This document shows, one piece after another, positions 1-9,545 of a stretch of 41,300 nt of DNA. The notes under the pieces were generated by a model. That model worked only from the letters and a program-made list of their open reading frames with translations. It was not told the DNA's origin and did no database searches. The position numbers and the translations under genes are program-made. Within the stretch, counting starts at the first letter, position 1. Every line of letters starts with the position of its first letter. This DNA comes from Flavobacteriaceae bacterium (GTDB taxonomy: Bacteria; Bacteroidota; Bacteroidia; Flavobacteriales; Flavobacteriaceae), in the NCBI GenBank assembly GCA_029942185.1, contig JAOZTK010000001.1, positions 28,319 to 69,618 of the forward strand. Reading direction: 5' to 3'.

Positions 1-58
1 GTAAAGGCGTTGCACGCAACGTCTCAAAAATGTAAAGACGTTGCACACAACGTCTCAA
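1..58. repeat. Two tandem copies of a palindromic hairpin repeat
   Basis: Two near-identical 27-base units lie at 1-27 and 32-58. Each forms a hairpin. In the second copy the arms are AGACGTTG (36-43) and CAACGTCT (48-55) around a 4-base loop. The first copy has the same arms with one G-T wobble. The units sit in the leader of the TolC-family gene and are followed by a T/A-rich stretch, so they could act on mRNA. They resemble dispersed REP-type intergenic palindromes. Whether they are dispersed in this genome cannot be seen here. Confidence 0.75.
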
Positions 59-91
59 CTTCGCTTCTTAGCGACTTAGCGGTTAAATAAA

Positions 92-1393
92 ATGAAAAAA
101 CTAACATACATATTAGTATTACTATCCTGGTGCGGATACTCCCAAAACACCCTCACCAAAGAACAAGCACTACAAACTTTATTGGAAAACAACTACGCCA
201 TTCAATTGTCAAAAAATGATATCCGAATAGCTGAAAACAATGCTAGCATTTATAATTCAAAGTATTTACCGAGTGTCGCTGTTGGTGCAGGAGCTAATTA
301 CAGTAATATGAATCAAGAAATTGAAGCACAAAGTGGAGTGATAACTTCTTTTAATGGTTCAGAAACTCAAAATTACAACGCTTCTATTGGGGTTAATTAT
401 ACCTTGTTTAATGGTTTTAACCGGAAGTATGCAACTAAGCAATTGCAGGAACAATTGGCTATGAGCCATCTAGAAGCAAATGCCGTTTTAGAACAAGCAA
501 TTTTAGATGTATTCAGCAACTATTATCAAACGGCACAAGTAGCCGAAAATGTACGCGTGTTACAAGAAGCTTTACAGATATCTAAAACACGTTTAAAGCG
601 CACCAATTACCAATATGACTATGGACAAACTACAAAATTAGCCGTGCTTAATGCTGAAGTTGATGTCAACAACGACAGTATAAACTACATCAATACCAAA
701 CAATTATTAGAAAACAGTAAACGTAATTTATTGTTACTAATCGGAGACACACAAACACAGAATTTTGCTGTTGAAACCGGTGTGCAATTTGCAACAATTC
801 CAACATTAGAAATATTGCTGGCAGCGCTTCCACAAAACACCAACATGCAACAAATAGAAAAAGCTTTGGAAATTGGGGAATACAGCATAAAAATGAGTAA
901 ATCAAATTATTTACCAACACTTGGAGCAAACTCATCCTACGGATGGAGTACAAGTAAAAACCCTGTGACTTCTTCTACGGCAGGTATGATGAATTACGGA
1001 TTAAATGCAGGTCTTTCGTTGAATTGGAATATTTTTGATGGAGGAGCTACCAAAACCCGTGTTCAAAATGCACAAATCAACCAAGAGAATCAATTGTTGC
1101 GCAAAAAGCAATTGGAACATCAACTAAAAAACTTTATCTCAAACACTTATTTTGATTACCAAAACAAGCGTTTAGTTTTAGAAACACAAAAACAAAACCT
1201 TCAAACTGCTAAACACAACTTTGAGCGAACAGAAGAACATTTTAAAATGGGAAGTGTCAGCTCAGTGGAATACCGACAAGCCCAATTAAATCTACTCCAT
1301 GCACAAATGGCTATTTTACGTGCTAAATACGATGCAAAAACAGTTGAACTACAATTATTACAATTGACAGGAAAATTGGTAAACGGCGTGTAA
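92..1393 (+). CDS. TolC family outer membrane efflux protein
   Basis: This 433-residue protein is the outer-membrane channel of a tripartite efflux or type I export system. It carries drugs or metabolites from an inner-membrane pump across the outer membrane. The first 17 or so residues form a signal peptide (MKK, a hydrophobic run, then GYSQ). The rest shows the two-fold repeat of outer membrane efflux proteins: each half has a long Gln/Asn/Leu-rich helical hairpin followed by a short beta segment (NYTLFNGF near 110, NWNIFDGG near 315). The length is normal for the family. The pump and adaptor genes are not visible downstream and probably lie just upstream, outside the window. The substrate cannot be judged from this protein alone. 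Confidence 0.92.
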   Translation: MKKLTYILVLLSWCGYSQNTLTKEQALQTLLENNYAIQLSKNDIRIAENNASIYNSKYLPSVAVGAGANYSNMNQEIEAQSGVITSFNGSETQNYNASIGVNYTLFNGFNRKYATKQLQEQLAMSHLEANAVLEQAILDVFSNYYQTAQVAENVRVLQEALQISKTRLKRTNYQYDYGQTTKLAVLNAEVDVNNDSINYINTKQLLENSKRNLLLLIGDTQTQNFAVETGVQFATIPTLEILLAALPQNTNMQQIEKALEIGEYSIKMSKSNYLPTLGANSSYGWSTSKNPVTSSTAGMMNYGLNAGLSLNWNIFDGGATKTRVQNAQINQENQLLRKKQLEHQLKNFISNTYFDYQNKRLVLETQKQNLQTAKHNFERTEEHFKMGSVSSVEYRQAQLNLLHAQMAILRAKYDAKTVELQLLQLTGKLVNGV

Positions 1394-1507
1394 AGATGAT
1401 TTTTTTAACAACCTGTATTCAATAATCTATTTAATCCTAAAATATTGTTTACTTTTATCTATTGGTTTTTTAAAAAACGCCAATTAAAAATTTTAATTTT
1501 TGGAATA

Positions 1508-3661
1508 ATGAAACCAAAAATAGTATTCATTCTCATCTTATTAGTAAACAACAGCATTTTTAGCCAACAATCAAATCCAAATACTTTACTTGCAACCTAT
1601 ATCGATGAACAAATTAAGCTTGATGGAAAACTAAACGAATTATGTTGGTCGAACGCATCAGTTGTTGAAAATTTTACACAAAGAGAACAAAATGAAGGGA
1701 CTCCTGCAACCGAAAAAACACGAATTGCGGTAGTGTTTAATGCAACTAATATTTATTTTGGTATCTGGTGTTTTGACAGCGAAGCTGATAAAATTTCTGC
1801 TCAACAAATGGCACGTGATTTTAACTGGAGAAGTGATGATAATATAGAAATAATGATCAGTCCATTTAACGACAATCGAAATGGCTATCTGTTTGTTACA
1901 AATCCTAATGGAGCAATGGCTGATGTTTTGGTGGGTGATGAGGGTAAAAATTGGAACAAAGATTGGAACACTGTGTGGGATGTTGCCGTGGAAAAAAATC
2001 AACAAGGTTGGTTCGCGGAAATAGTTATTCCTTTTAGTTCTTTGAAGTTCAAAAAAGAGAGTACACAAATTTGGGGTATTAACTTTGAAAGAAATATTCG
2101 AAGAAAAAAAGAACAAGTATTATGGCAAGGATGGTCGCGATTATACGATGTGGAAAAAATATCTCAAGGTGGTAAACTTATTGGTATAAATAATATTAAA
2201 CAGGGAACAAAAATTGAATTAATGCCTTATGTACTAGCTGGTTTTGAGTTTTCCAACGAACAAAATAAAACAAAACAAAAAATTGGTGGTGAAATAAACT
2301 TTGATATTACACCAACATTAAAATTAAACTTTACAACAAATACAGATTTTGCACAAGTTGAATCAGATCGTAAACAGATTAATCTTTCTAGATTTTCTTT
2401 ATACTATCCTGAGAAAAGACAATTCTTTTTAGAAGGAATAAATTATTACAATATGAATATTGGAAGAGAAGAATTGTTTTATAGCAGAAAAATCGGTATT
2501 GATCAAAATCAAGAAATACCCATAATTGGTGGGGTAAGGCTTTTTGGCAAACTAAATAAAACCAATTTAGGTGCTATGTCAATTCAAACCTATGCAAAAG
2601 ATAGTATACCCACAACCAATTATTCAATAATTAGAGTAAAACAAGATATTTTTAAACAGTCAAATATCGGCTTAATTCTCACTCAAAAATATTCAAAAAA
2701 TGGTTATAATCGCGTTTATGGAACCGATTTTACATATTCTACTACTGAACTTTTTAGAAATAAAAATCTTATAGTAGGTGGCGCAATAGGAGCTTCTGAA
2801 ACCAAAATTTTTGATGAAAATGATACTAAAAACGGAAATAATCTTTCGTATAATGTGTTTTTAAGTTACCCCAATGATGTTGTCGAATATGACTTGGGAT
2901 TTACCACAGTACAAACTGATTTTAACCCTGAAATGGGTTTTACGAGACGGAAGAATTACCAAATGCTTTACACAGAACTTCAATTTAATCCTAGATTTAA
3001 GAAGTTCCCTTTTTTTAGAAATCTAATTTTTAAACCTATTGATGTCAATTATTATATAAATGATGAAACGAAAGAAATGGAAAGTGTTTTTTATGAATGG
3101 CGCCCTTTGGGTTTCGTTATGAAAAGTGGTGAGTTTTTTGAATTAAACATCCAACACCTTTATGATAAACCTGATGCTGATTTTGAACTAATTGATGATA
3201 TTTATATTCCCGCTGGTAGTTATTGGGATAATCGATATGAAGTTCAATTTAGCACTTTTAGAGGTAGAAAAATTGCAGCAAGTGGTTCAATTAGTACAGG
3301 GGATTTTTATACCGGAGAACGACAAGAGTATGAATTCTATACTTTTTTTAATTTGAATAAGCATATAAATTTAAGTGTTGACTGGCAAAGAAATTACATA
3401 CAATTACCGCAACAATCATTTACAACAGATGAATTAGGTGCGCGAATCGACTACGCTTTTAATCCTAAATTACAAACCAGTATGTTTGCTCAATGGAATA
3501 ATGAAAACGAAAATATTTTACTTAATTACCGAATTAATTGGATTCCAAAAGTTGGTAGTTATTTTTACTTTGTAATTAATCAAGAACTCGCTACAGAAAC
3601 AAAAATCAAACTAGAACGAACTACCATTTTAGGAAAATTAATATGGCGTTTTGCCTTATAA
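1508..3661 (+). CDS. DUF5916 family outer membrane protein with CBM9-like N-terminal domain
   Basis: The preferred start is the ATG at 1508, because it opens directly into a signal peptide (MKPKIVF, hydrophobic run, IFSQ). An earlier in-frame start at 1445 would add 21 residues of unlikely leader. This gives 717 residues. Residues of about 30-220 resemble the carbohydrate-binding family 9 / DOMON-like sandwich (features such as LDGKLNELCW, RSDDNIEIMI, FSSLKFK). The remainder is rich in alternating aromatic strands that fit an outer-membrane beta-barrel, the layout of the Bacteroidetes DUF5916 family. The C-terminus (LIWRFAL) is typical of a barrel's last strand. The biological function of this family is not established. 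The next gene starts 14 bases downstream and may be co-transcribed. Confidence 0.85.
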   Translation: MKPKIVFILILLVNNSIFSQQSNPNTLLATYIDEQIKLDGKLNELCWSNASVVENFTQREQNEGTPATEKTRIAVVFNATNIYFGIWCFDSEADKISAQQMARDFNWRSDDNIEIMISPFNDNRNGYLFVTNPNGAMADVLVGDEGKNWNKDWNTVWDVAVEKNQQGWFAEIVIPFSSLKFKKESTQIWGINFERNIRRKKEQVLWQGWSRLYDVEKISQGGKLIGINNIKQGTKIELMPYVLAGFEFSNEQNKTKQKIGGEINFDITPTLKLNFTTNTDFAQVESDRKQINLSRFSLYYPEKRQFFLEGINYYNMNIGREELFYSRKIGIDQNQEIPIIGGVRLFGKLNKTNLGAMSIQTYAKDSIPTTNYSIIRVKQDIFKQSNIGLILTQKYSKNGYNRVYGTDFTYSTTELFRNKNLIVGGAIGASETKIFDENDTKNGNNLSYNVFLSYPNDVVEYDLGFTTVQTDFNPEMGFTRRKNYQMLYTELQFNPRFKKFPFFRNLIFKPIDVNYYINDETKEMESVFYEWRPLGFVMKSGEFFELNIQHLYDKPDADFELIDDIYIPAGSYWDNRYEVQFSTFRGRKIAASGSISTGDFYTGERQEYEFYTFFNLNKHINLSVDWQRNYIQLPQQSFTTDELGARIDYAFNPKLQTSMFAQWNNENENILLNYRINWIPKVGSYFYFVINQELATETKIKLERTTILGKLIWRFAL

Positions 3662-3675
3662 AATTATAGAAACAA

Positions 3676-4086
3676 ATGAAGTTATTAATAATTTATTGCG
3701 ATCAGTTTTCATACCAGCCTCAGTTAAAAACACTTGCCGAATTCCCCGATTTCACAGAAAAAGTTATCCTTGAAAATGTACTTGTTGCATTTATTCAAAT
3801 GGAAGAAAAAGATATAGAAATCAGTTCAAAAATTGAAACGAAATTGCTTAAAAATCTAAAATGGGGAGCCAAGAAAAATAACAGCAAACATGTTGTCTTG
3901 CACTCATTCGCCCATCTATCGACTAGTAAAGCAGATCCACAAAGCACAAAGCACTTGTTTGACCAAGTAGAAACGCGACTTAAAAATGCAGATTATGAAT
4001 GTAATCAAACTCCTTTTGGCTATTTTTTAGATATTAATGTGCAGGCTCCTGGACGTTCTGCAGCGCGAATATTCCTGGATTTCTAA
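3676..4086 (+). CDS. Free-standing archaeal-type threonyl-tRNA synthetase editing domain
   Basis: This 136-residue protein aligns by eye over its full length with the N-terminal editing domain of archaeal ThrRS, which has the D-aminoacyl-tRNA deacylase fold and removes Ser wrongly attached to tRNA-Thr. Matching blocks are the N-terminal strand (KLLIIYCD), ENVLVAFI at 33-40, the motif SFAHLS at 77-82 (archaeal PFAHLS, whose His is implicated in editing; here His80), and TPFGYF at 112-117. The Lys that follows FGYY in Pyrococcus (Lys121) is Leu118 here, so catalysis may differ or be lost. There is no synthetase domain attached. It could be a trans-editing deacylase. The fold assignment is confident, the activity is inferred. 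Confidence 0.75.
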   Translation: MKLLIIYCDQFSYQPQLKTLAEFPDFTEKVILENVLVAFIQMEEKDIEISSKIETKLLKNLKWGAKKNNSKHVVLHSFAHLSTSKADPQSTKHLFDQVETRLKNADYECNQTPFGYFLDINVQAPGRSAARIFLDF

Positions 4087-4093
4087 TCAAAAT

Positions 4094-4128
4094 AATTCTG
4101 AATTCTGAATTCTAAATTCTAAATTCTA
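4094..4128. repeat. Heptanucleotide tandem array (AATTCTR x5)
   Basis: Five perfect-period units of 7 bases run without a break: AATTCTG, AATTCTG, AATTCTA, AATTCTA, AATTCTA. The array ends 3 bases before the -7 element of the glutaryl-CoA dehydrogenase promoter, so it occupies the -10 to -45 area where a -33 element and any UP-like sequence would sit. Slippage in such an array could alter promoter strength. A second array of the same period lies at 13815-13849. Confidence 0.85.
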
Positions 4129-4131
4129 TTG

Positions 4132-4139
4132 TACCTTTG
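4132..4139 (+). promoter_or_regulatory. Bacteroidetes -7 promoter element for gcdH
   Basis: TACCTTTG matches TAnnTTTG, the -7 element recognised by the Bacteroidetes primary sigma factor. It lies 28 bases before the ATG at 4167. It also contains the in-frame TTG at 4137, which argues that this TTG is not the translation start. No clear -33 TTG is visible; the heptamer array occupies that position. Confidence 0.6.
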
Positions 4140-4166
4140 CCAAACCAATTTTTTAAACGAATTATT

Positions 4167-5348
4167 ATGGCACAAGATTTATATCAAGCTCCTGATTATT
4201 TTCAGTTAGATGAGCTATTAACTGACGAACACAAATTGGTTCGTGATGCAGCACGTGAATGGGTAAAAAGAGACATTTCACCCATGATTGAGGAAGCAGC
4301 TCAAAAAGCTGAATTTCCTATGGAAATCATCAGTGGTTTAGCTGAAATAGGTGCTTTTGGTCCTTATATTCCCATGGAGTATGGTGGTGCGGGTTTAGAC
4401 CAGATGAGTTATGGATTAATCATGCAAGAAATTGAACGTGGTGATTCAGGTGTTCGCTCTACAGCATCGGTACAAACTTCTTTAGTAATGTATCCTATTT
4501 ACGCTTTTGGGTCGGAAAAGCAAAAGAAAAAATACTTGCCAAAATTAGCCTCTGGTGAAATGATGGGTTGCTTTGGATTAACTGAACCTAATCACGGTTC
4601 AAATCCAGGTGGAATGGAATCACGTCTTAAGGATATGGGTGATCATTACATCCTAAATGGAGCTAAAATGTGGATATCAAATGCTCCTTTTGCAGATATT
4701 GCAGTAGTTTGGGCAATTGATGAAACTGATAATCGTATTAAGGGTGTTATTGTAGAACGTGGTATGGAAGGTTTTACCACACCAACAACTCACAACAAAT
4801 GGTCTCTTAGAGCATCGGCTACAGGTGAATTAATATTTGATAATGTCAAAGTACCAAAAGAAAACCTACTACCAAATAAAACTGGTTTAGGAGCGCCATT
4901 AATGTGTTTAGATTCTGCTCGTTATGGTATTGCTTGGGGTGCTATCGGTGCCGCAATGGATTGTTATGATACTGCTTTACGCTATGCTAAAGAACGCACA
5001 CAATTTGGAAAACCAATTGCTTCTTTCCAACTCCAACAAAAGAAATTAGCTGAAATGATTACCGAAATAACCAAAGCTCAATTTTTAACGTGGCGTTTGG
5101 GAACACTTCGTAACGAAGGACGAGCAACTTCAGCACAAATCTCTATGTGTAAGCGTAATAACGTAGATATGGCATTAAAAATTACTCGTGAAGCACGTCA
5201 GATTCTAGGTGCAATGGGTATAACCGGCGATTATTCTATTATGCGACACATGATGAACTTGGAATCTGTCATTACCTACGAAGGAACACACGATATTCAT
5301 TTGTTGATTACAGGAATGGATATTACGGGTATTCCTGCTTTTCAATAG
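4167..5348 (+). CDS. gcdH: Glutaryl-CoA dehydrogenase (acyl-CoA dehydrogenase family)
   Basis: This FAD enzyme oxidises and decarboxylates glutaryl-CoA to crotonyl-CoA in lysine, hydroxylysine and tryptophan breakdown. The ATG at 4167 is chosen over an in-frame TTG at 4137 that falls inside the promoter, giving 393 residues, the usual length. Family signatures are clear: CFGLTEPNHGS for FAD/substrate binding, WSLRASATGE, ARYGIAWG, and the catalytic Glu in TYEGTHDIH near the C-terminus. The stretch VRSTASVQTSLVM aligns with the human enzyme and keeps its Arg94, which binds the glutaryl carboxylate, so glutaryl-CoA rather than a straight-chain acyl-CoA is the likely substrate. It is a single-gene unit, with its own promoter upstream and a strong terminator at 5374. 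Confidence 0.93.
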   Translation: MAQDLYQAPDYFQLDELLTDEHKLVRDAAREWVKRDISPMIEEAAQKAEFPMEIISGLAEIGAFGPYIPMEYGGAGLDQMSYGLIMQEIERGDSGVRSTASVQTSLVMYPIYAFGSEKQKKKYLPKLASGEMMGCFGLTEPNHGSNPGGMESRLKDMGDHYILNGAKMWISNAPFADIAVVWAIDETDNRIKGVIVERGMEGFTTPTTHNKWSLRASATGELIFDNVKVPKENLLPNKTGLGAPLMCLDSARYGIAWGAIGAAMDCYDTALRYAKERTQFGKPIASFQLQQKKLAEMITEITKAQFLTWRLGTLRNEGRATSAQISMCKRNNVDMALKITREARQILGAMGITGDYSIMRHMMNLESVITYEGTHDIHLLITGMDITGIPAFQ

Positions 5349-5373
5349 CCTTACTATTTATAATATCATAACG

Positions 5374-5409
5374 AAACCTAACAGACATTATAAAGCTGTT
5401 AGGTTTTTT
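5374..5409 (+). terminator. Rho-independent terminator after gcdH
   Basis: An 11-base A-rich arm (AAACCTAACAG, 5374-5384) pairs with CTGTTAGGTTT starting at 5396, with an 11-base loop, followed by a T-run to 5409. It separates gcdH from the RNase R gene. Confidence 0.9.
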
Positions 5410-5445
5410 AATATCTTTACCGCTTAATTATGACAAAATATTATT

Positions 5446-7674
5446 ATGTCCAGAAAAAAGAAAGGGAACAAAAATGATTCCTTTATTAAAAAAAATAAGC
5501 AACTTCTTTTACAATATCTAACCAACAATCCAAACAAAACTTTTAATTACAAGCAATTAGCTTTTCAATTAAATATTGTTGATGACTACAATAGAGGGCA
5601 ACTTCAAAAATTGATTAAAGATTTGCTTTACAGCAAACAGATTAAAGAAGTAAGTCGCGGAAAATATAAAATTACACATCAATCTCACTATTATGAAGGA
5701 GTACTTGATATTGCTATAAGCGGAAAGGCTTTTTTTGTATGTGACGAGTTAGAAAAAGACATTTATATTCCTTCTCGTAATCTCAACCATGGTTTACATG
5801 GTGATCGTGTTCGGGTATATGCCTACAACAGACAGCGTAGTAGTAAAAAGCTAGAGGGTGATGTGGTAGAAATTATCAAACGAGCTAAAACTGAGTTTGT
5901 AGGTACGCTACAACTTCACGATAATTACGGGTTTGTAGTCGCAGATAATAAACGGATGTATGCCGATTTTTTTATTACAAAAAAACATGTAAACAATGCT
6001 AAAGATGGTGATAAAGTCGGTGTAAAACTTCTAGATTGGCCTTCAAATTCAAAAAATCCTTTTGGTGAAATTATCGATGTGTTGGGAAAACCCGGGGAAC
6101 ACAATACCGAGATTCATTCCATACTCTATGATTATGGACTGCCTTATAAATTTTCTGAAGAAGTAGAGGCAGAAGCGGGAAAACTACCTATTGAAATAAC
6201 TGCTAAAGAGATTTCAAAAAGGCGCGATATGCGTAAAACACTTACCTTTACCATTGATCCTAAAGACGCTAAAGATTTTGATGATGCGCTATCCTTTAAA
6301 GTATTACCTAATGAAAACTATGAAATTGGTATTCATATCGCTGATGTTTCTTATTACGTACAACCCAAAACAATCTTAGATGAAGAAGCCTACAATCGGG
6401 CTACTTCCGTTTATCTGGTAGATCGAGTGGTTCCTATGTTACCCGAAGTACTTTCAAATAATGTGTGTTCGCTAAGACCTCATGAAGAGAAATTAACCTT
6501 TTCTGCTGTTTTTGAAATTGATAAAAATGCAAAAGTAGTTAACCAGTGGTTCGGTCGTACAGTTACCTATTCCGATGCGCGTTTTGCCTATGAAGAGGCG
6601 CAAGAAATAATTGAAACTAATAACTTAAATTCCGAAAACCAAAGTTTAAACCTTAATATTCCCAAAGAAATTGCACTCTCCGGAGAATCCTATGATGTTG
6701 AGCCCGCTGTTGCAAACGCTATTTTAACACTTGACAAACTGGCTAAAATACTTCGTAAAAACAGAATGAGTGAAGGGGCTATTACCTTTGATAAAGTAGA
6801 AGTGCGTTTTGATTTAAACAAAGATAACGACCCTATTGGAATTAGATTCAAACACTCTAAAGATGCCAATAAACTCATAGAAGAGTTTATGTTACTCGCC
6901 AATCGTAAAGTAGCCGAATTTGTGGGTCGAAAAAATGATGGCGCTCCTACCAAAAACACTTTTATATATCGTATTCACGAAGAACCTAATTTTGATAAAT
7001 TAGTTACTTTAAAACAAATCATCGGTAAATTTGGTTATTCAATTGACACGAGAAGCGTCGAGCTTTTATCGAAGTCTATCAATAAATTGTTGGCAGATGT
7101 ACAAGGAACTCCTGAAGAAAACATGATAGAGACTTTGACGATTCGATCGATGAGTAAAGCGATTTATACCACTCACAACTTGGGTCATTACGGTCTGGCA
7201 TTTGGTTATTATTCACATTTTACATCACCTATCAGGCGTTATCCGGATGTGATGACACATCGTTTATTACAACATTATTTAGATAAGAAAAGATCCCCTA
7301 GTTCAGCTGTTTACGAGGAGAAATGTAAACATTCTTCAGACCGAGAGCAATTAGCTACCAAAGCCGAACGAGCTAGTATCAAATACATGCAAGTGAAATA
7401 CATGCAAAAACATCTTCACGAAGAGTTTGAAGGAGTTATATCAGGTATTACCGAATGGGGAATGTATGTTGAAATTGTCGATAATTTATGCGAGGGAATG
7501 GTACGAATCCGAGATATTAAAGACGATTATTATCTTTTTGATGAAAAAGAGTACGCAGTTATCGGTCAATCTACAAAAAAAGTATACCGTTTAGGTGACA
7601 AAGTTCAAATTAGTGTCAAAAGCGCCGATTTAGAACGTAAACATTTGGATTTCACACTTTTGAAAAAAATTTAA
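5446..7674 (+). CDS. rnr: Ribonuclease R (RNB family 3'-5' exoribonuclease)
   Basis: This processive, hydrolytic 3'-5' exoribonuclease degrades structured RNA, takes part in rRNA and mRNA turnover and can unwind duplexes. It has 742 residues, close to the family norm. In order there are a Lys-rich N-terminus, a winged-helix-like segment (about 20-80), two OB/cold-shock domains (about 82-215), the RNB catalytic domain (about 255-590) and a C-terminal S1 domain (about 655-740, EGVISGITEWGMYVEI). The metal-binding acidic cluster is intact: DPKDAKDFDDAL with Asp271, Asp277, Asp279 and Asp280. HFTSPIRRYPD, the RNB signature, is also present. It has its own upstream region after the gcdH terminator and is followed by an independent gene. 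Confidence 0.96.
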   Translation: MSRKKKGNKNDSFIKKNKQLLLQYLTNNPNKTFNYKQLAFQLNIVDDYNRGQLQKLIKDLLYSKQIKEVSRGKYKITHQSHYYEGVLDIAISGKAFFVCDELEKDIYIPSRNLNHGLHGDRVRVYAYNRQRSSKKLEGDVVEIIKRAKTEFVGTLQLHDNYGFVVADNKRMYADFFITKKHVNNAKDGDKVGVKLLDWPSNSKNPFGEIIDVLGKPGEHNTEIHSILYDYGLPYKFSEEVEAEAGKLPIEITAKEISKRRDMRKTLTFTIDPKDAKDFDDALSFKVLPNENYEIGIHIADVSYYVQPKTILDEEAYNRATSVYLVDRVVPMLPEVLSNNVCSLRPHEEKLTFSAVFEIDKNAKVVNQWFGRTVTYSDARFAYEEAQEIIETNNLNSENQSLNLNIPKEIALSGESYDVEPAVANAILTLDKLAKILRKNRMSEGAITFDKVEVRFDLNKDNDPIGIRFKHSKDANKLIEEFMLLANRKVAEFVGRKNDGAPTKNTFIYRIHEEPNFDKLVTLKQIIGKFGYSIDTRSVELLSKSINKLLADVQGTPEENMIETLTIRSMSKAIYTTHNLGHYGLAFGYYSHFTSPIRRYPDVMTHRLLQHYLDKKRSPSSAVYEEKCKHSSDREQLATKAERASIKYMQVKYMQKHLHEEFEGVISGITEWGMYVEIVDNLCEGMVRIRDIKDDYYLFDEKEYAVIGQSTKKVYRLGDKVQISVKSADLERKHLDFTLLKKI

Positions 7675-7755
7675 TTCGTAAAATATAAATATGAAACTTT
7701 GAAAAAGAAATTTGAATTTAACTATTTAACATCTTTTTATCGTTGAATTTTTTCT

Positions 7756-7763
7756 TATTTTTG
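7756..7763 (+). promoter_or_regulatory. -7 promoter element of the lyase gene
   Basis: TATTTTTG matches TAnnTTTG and lies 29 bases before the ATG at 7793, the usual spacing in this window. No convincing -33 TTG was found. Confidence 0.55.
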
Positions 7764-7771
7764 AACATTAA

Positions 7772-9172
<1,401 letters not shown>

Positions 9173-9177
9173 TTTTT

Positions 9178-9216
9178 TAACGTAGTAGCGACCTAGCATG
9201 CTGCGACGCTACGTTA
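9178..9216. repeat. Imperfect palindrome after the lyase gene
   Basis: Arms TAACGTAG (9178-9185) and CTACGTTA (9209-9216) enclose a smaller palindrome AGCATGCT (9195-9202). The element starts 5 bases after the stop codon and could stabilise the mRNA 3' end. It has no T-run, so it is not a classical terminator. Its core resembles the palindrome at 9524-9539. Confidence 0.6.
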
Positions 9217-9227
9217 AAATTAATTCT

Positions 9228-9235
9228 TATCTTTG
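9228..9235 (+). promoter_or_regulatory. -7 promoter element of tatA
   Basis: TATCTTTG matches TAnnTTTG and lies 20 bases before the ATG at 9255. It supports that ATG over the in-frame ATG at 9198, which lies upstream of the promoter inside a palindrome. Confidence 0.6.
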
Positions 9236-9254
9236 TCTTTTAAATCAAAACAAA

Positions 9255-9449
9255 ATGAACACACTAACTATATTTTTAGGAATGATTGGCGGACCACAAA
9301 TAATTATTATCGTGGTGGTCATTTTACTGCTTTTTGGCGGTAGAAAAATTCCGGAATTAATGCGTGGTTTGGGTAGCGGAATTAAAGAATTTAAAAATGC
9401 TTCCAAAGAGGAGGATGAACCCACTGATAAAAAAGAGGAAAAAAAATAA
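9255..9449 (+). CDS. tatA: Sec-independent translocase subunit TatA/TatE
   Basis: This is the small pore-forming component of the twin-arginine translocase, which moves folded proteins across the inner membrane together with TatC. The ATG at 9255 gives 64 residues, a normal TatA size, and follows a promoter; the upstream ATG at 9198 would add an unlikely 19-residue extension. There is one N-terminal membrane helix (about residues 4-27), the hinge FGGRKIPEL with the conserved Phe-Gly, an amphipathic helix (MRGLGSGIKEFK) and a charged Lys/Glu tail. TatC is not in the window. A bidirectional terminator follows. Confidence 0.92.
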   Translation: MNTLTIFLGMIGGPQIIIIVVVILLLFGGRKIPELMRGLGSGIKEFKNASKEEDEPTDKKEEKK

Positions 9450-9473
9450 CCAACCAAATATATTTGATAAAAA

Positions 9474-9509
9474 AACCGCAATTGTTTAACACGATTGCGG
9501 ATTTTTTTT
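9474..9509. terminator. Bidirectional terminator between tatA and the SPFH gene
   Basis: Stem CCGCAAT (9476-9482) / ATTGCGG (9494-9500) has A-run to its left and T-run to its right, so it can end both tatA (+) and the convergent SPFH gene (-). Confidence 0.85.
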
Positions 9510-9523
9510 ACAGATATTGTAGC

Positions 9524-9539
9524 GTGTAGCATGCTACAC
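9524..9539. repeat. Perfect 16-base palindrome
   Basis: GTGTAGCATGCTACAC is its own reverse complement. It lies in the short convergent intergenic space just before the SPFH stop codon and shares the core TAGCATGCT with the palindrome at 9178-9216. Confidence 0.7.
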
Positions 9540-9545
9540 TTCTAC

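Noticed and set aside
1-58. CRISPR-like direct repeats
   Set aside because: Only two units with a 4-base spacer; the internal symmetry fits a palindromic repeat and no cas gene is present.
1658-2116. 152-codon minus-strand frame inside the DUF5916 gene
   Set aside because: It is fully inside a well-supported gene, has no promoter and its Cys/His/Ile-rich translation looks like an antisense shadow.
9198-9254. N-terminal extension of TatA from the ATG at 9198
   Set aside because: It would start inside a palindrome and upstream of the -7 promoter, and TatA proteins begin with the membrane helix found after the ATG at 9255.
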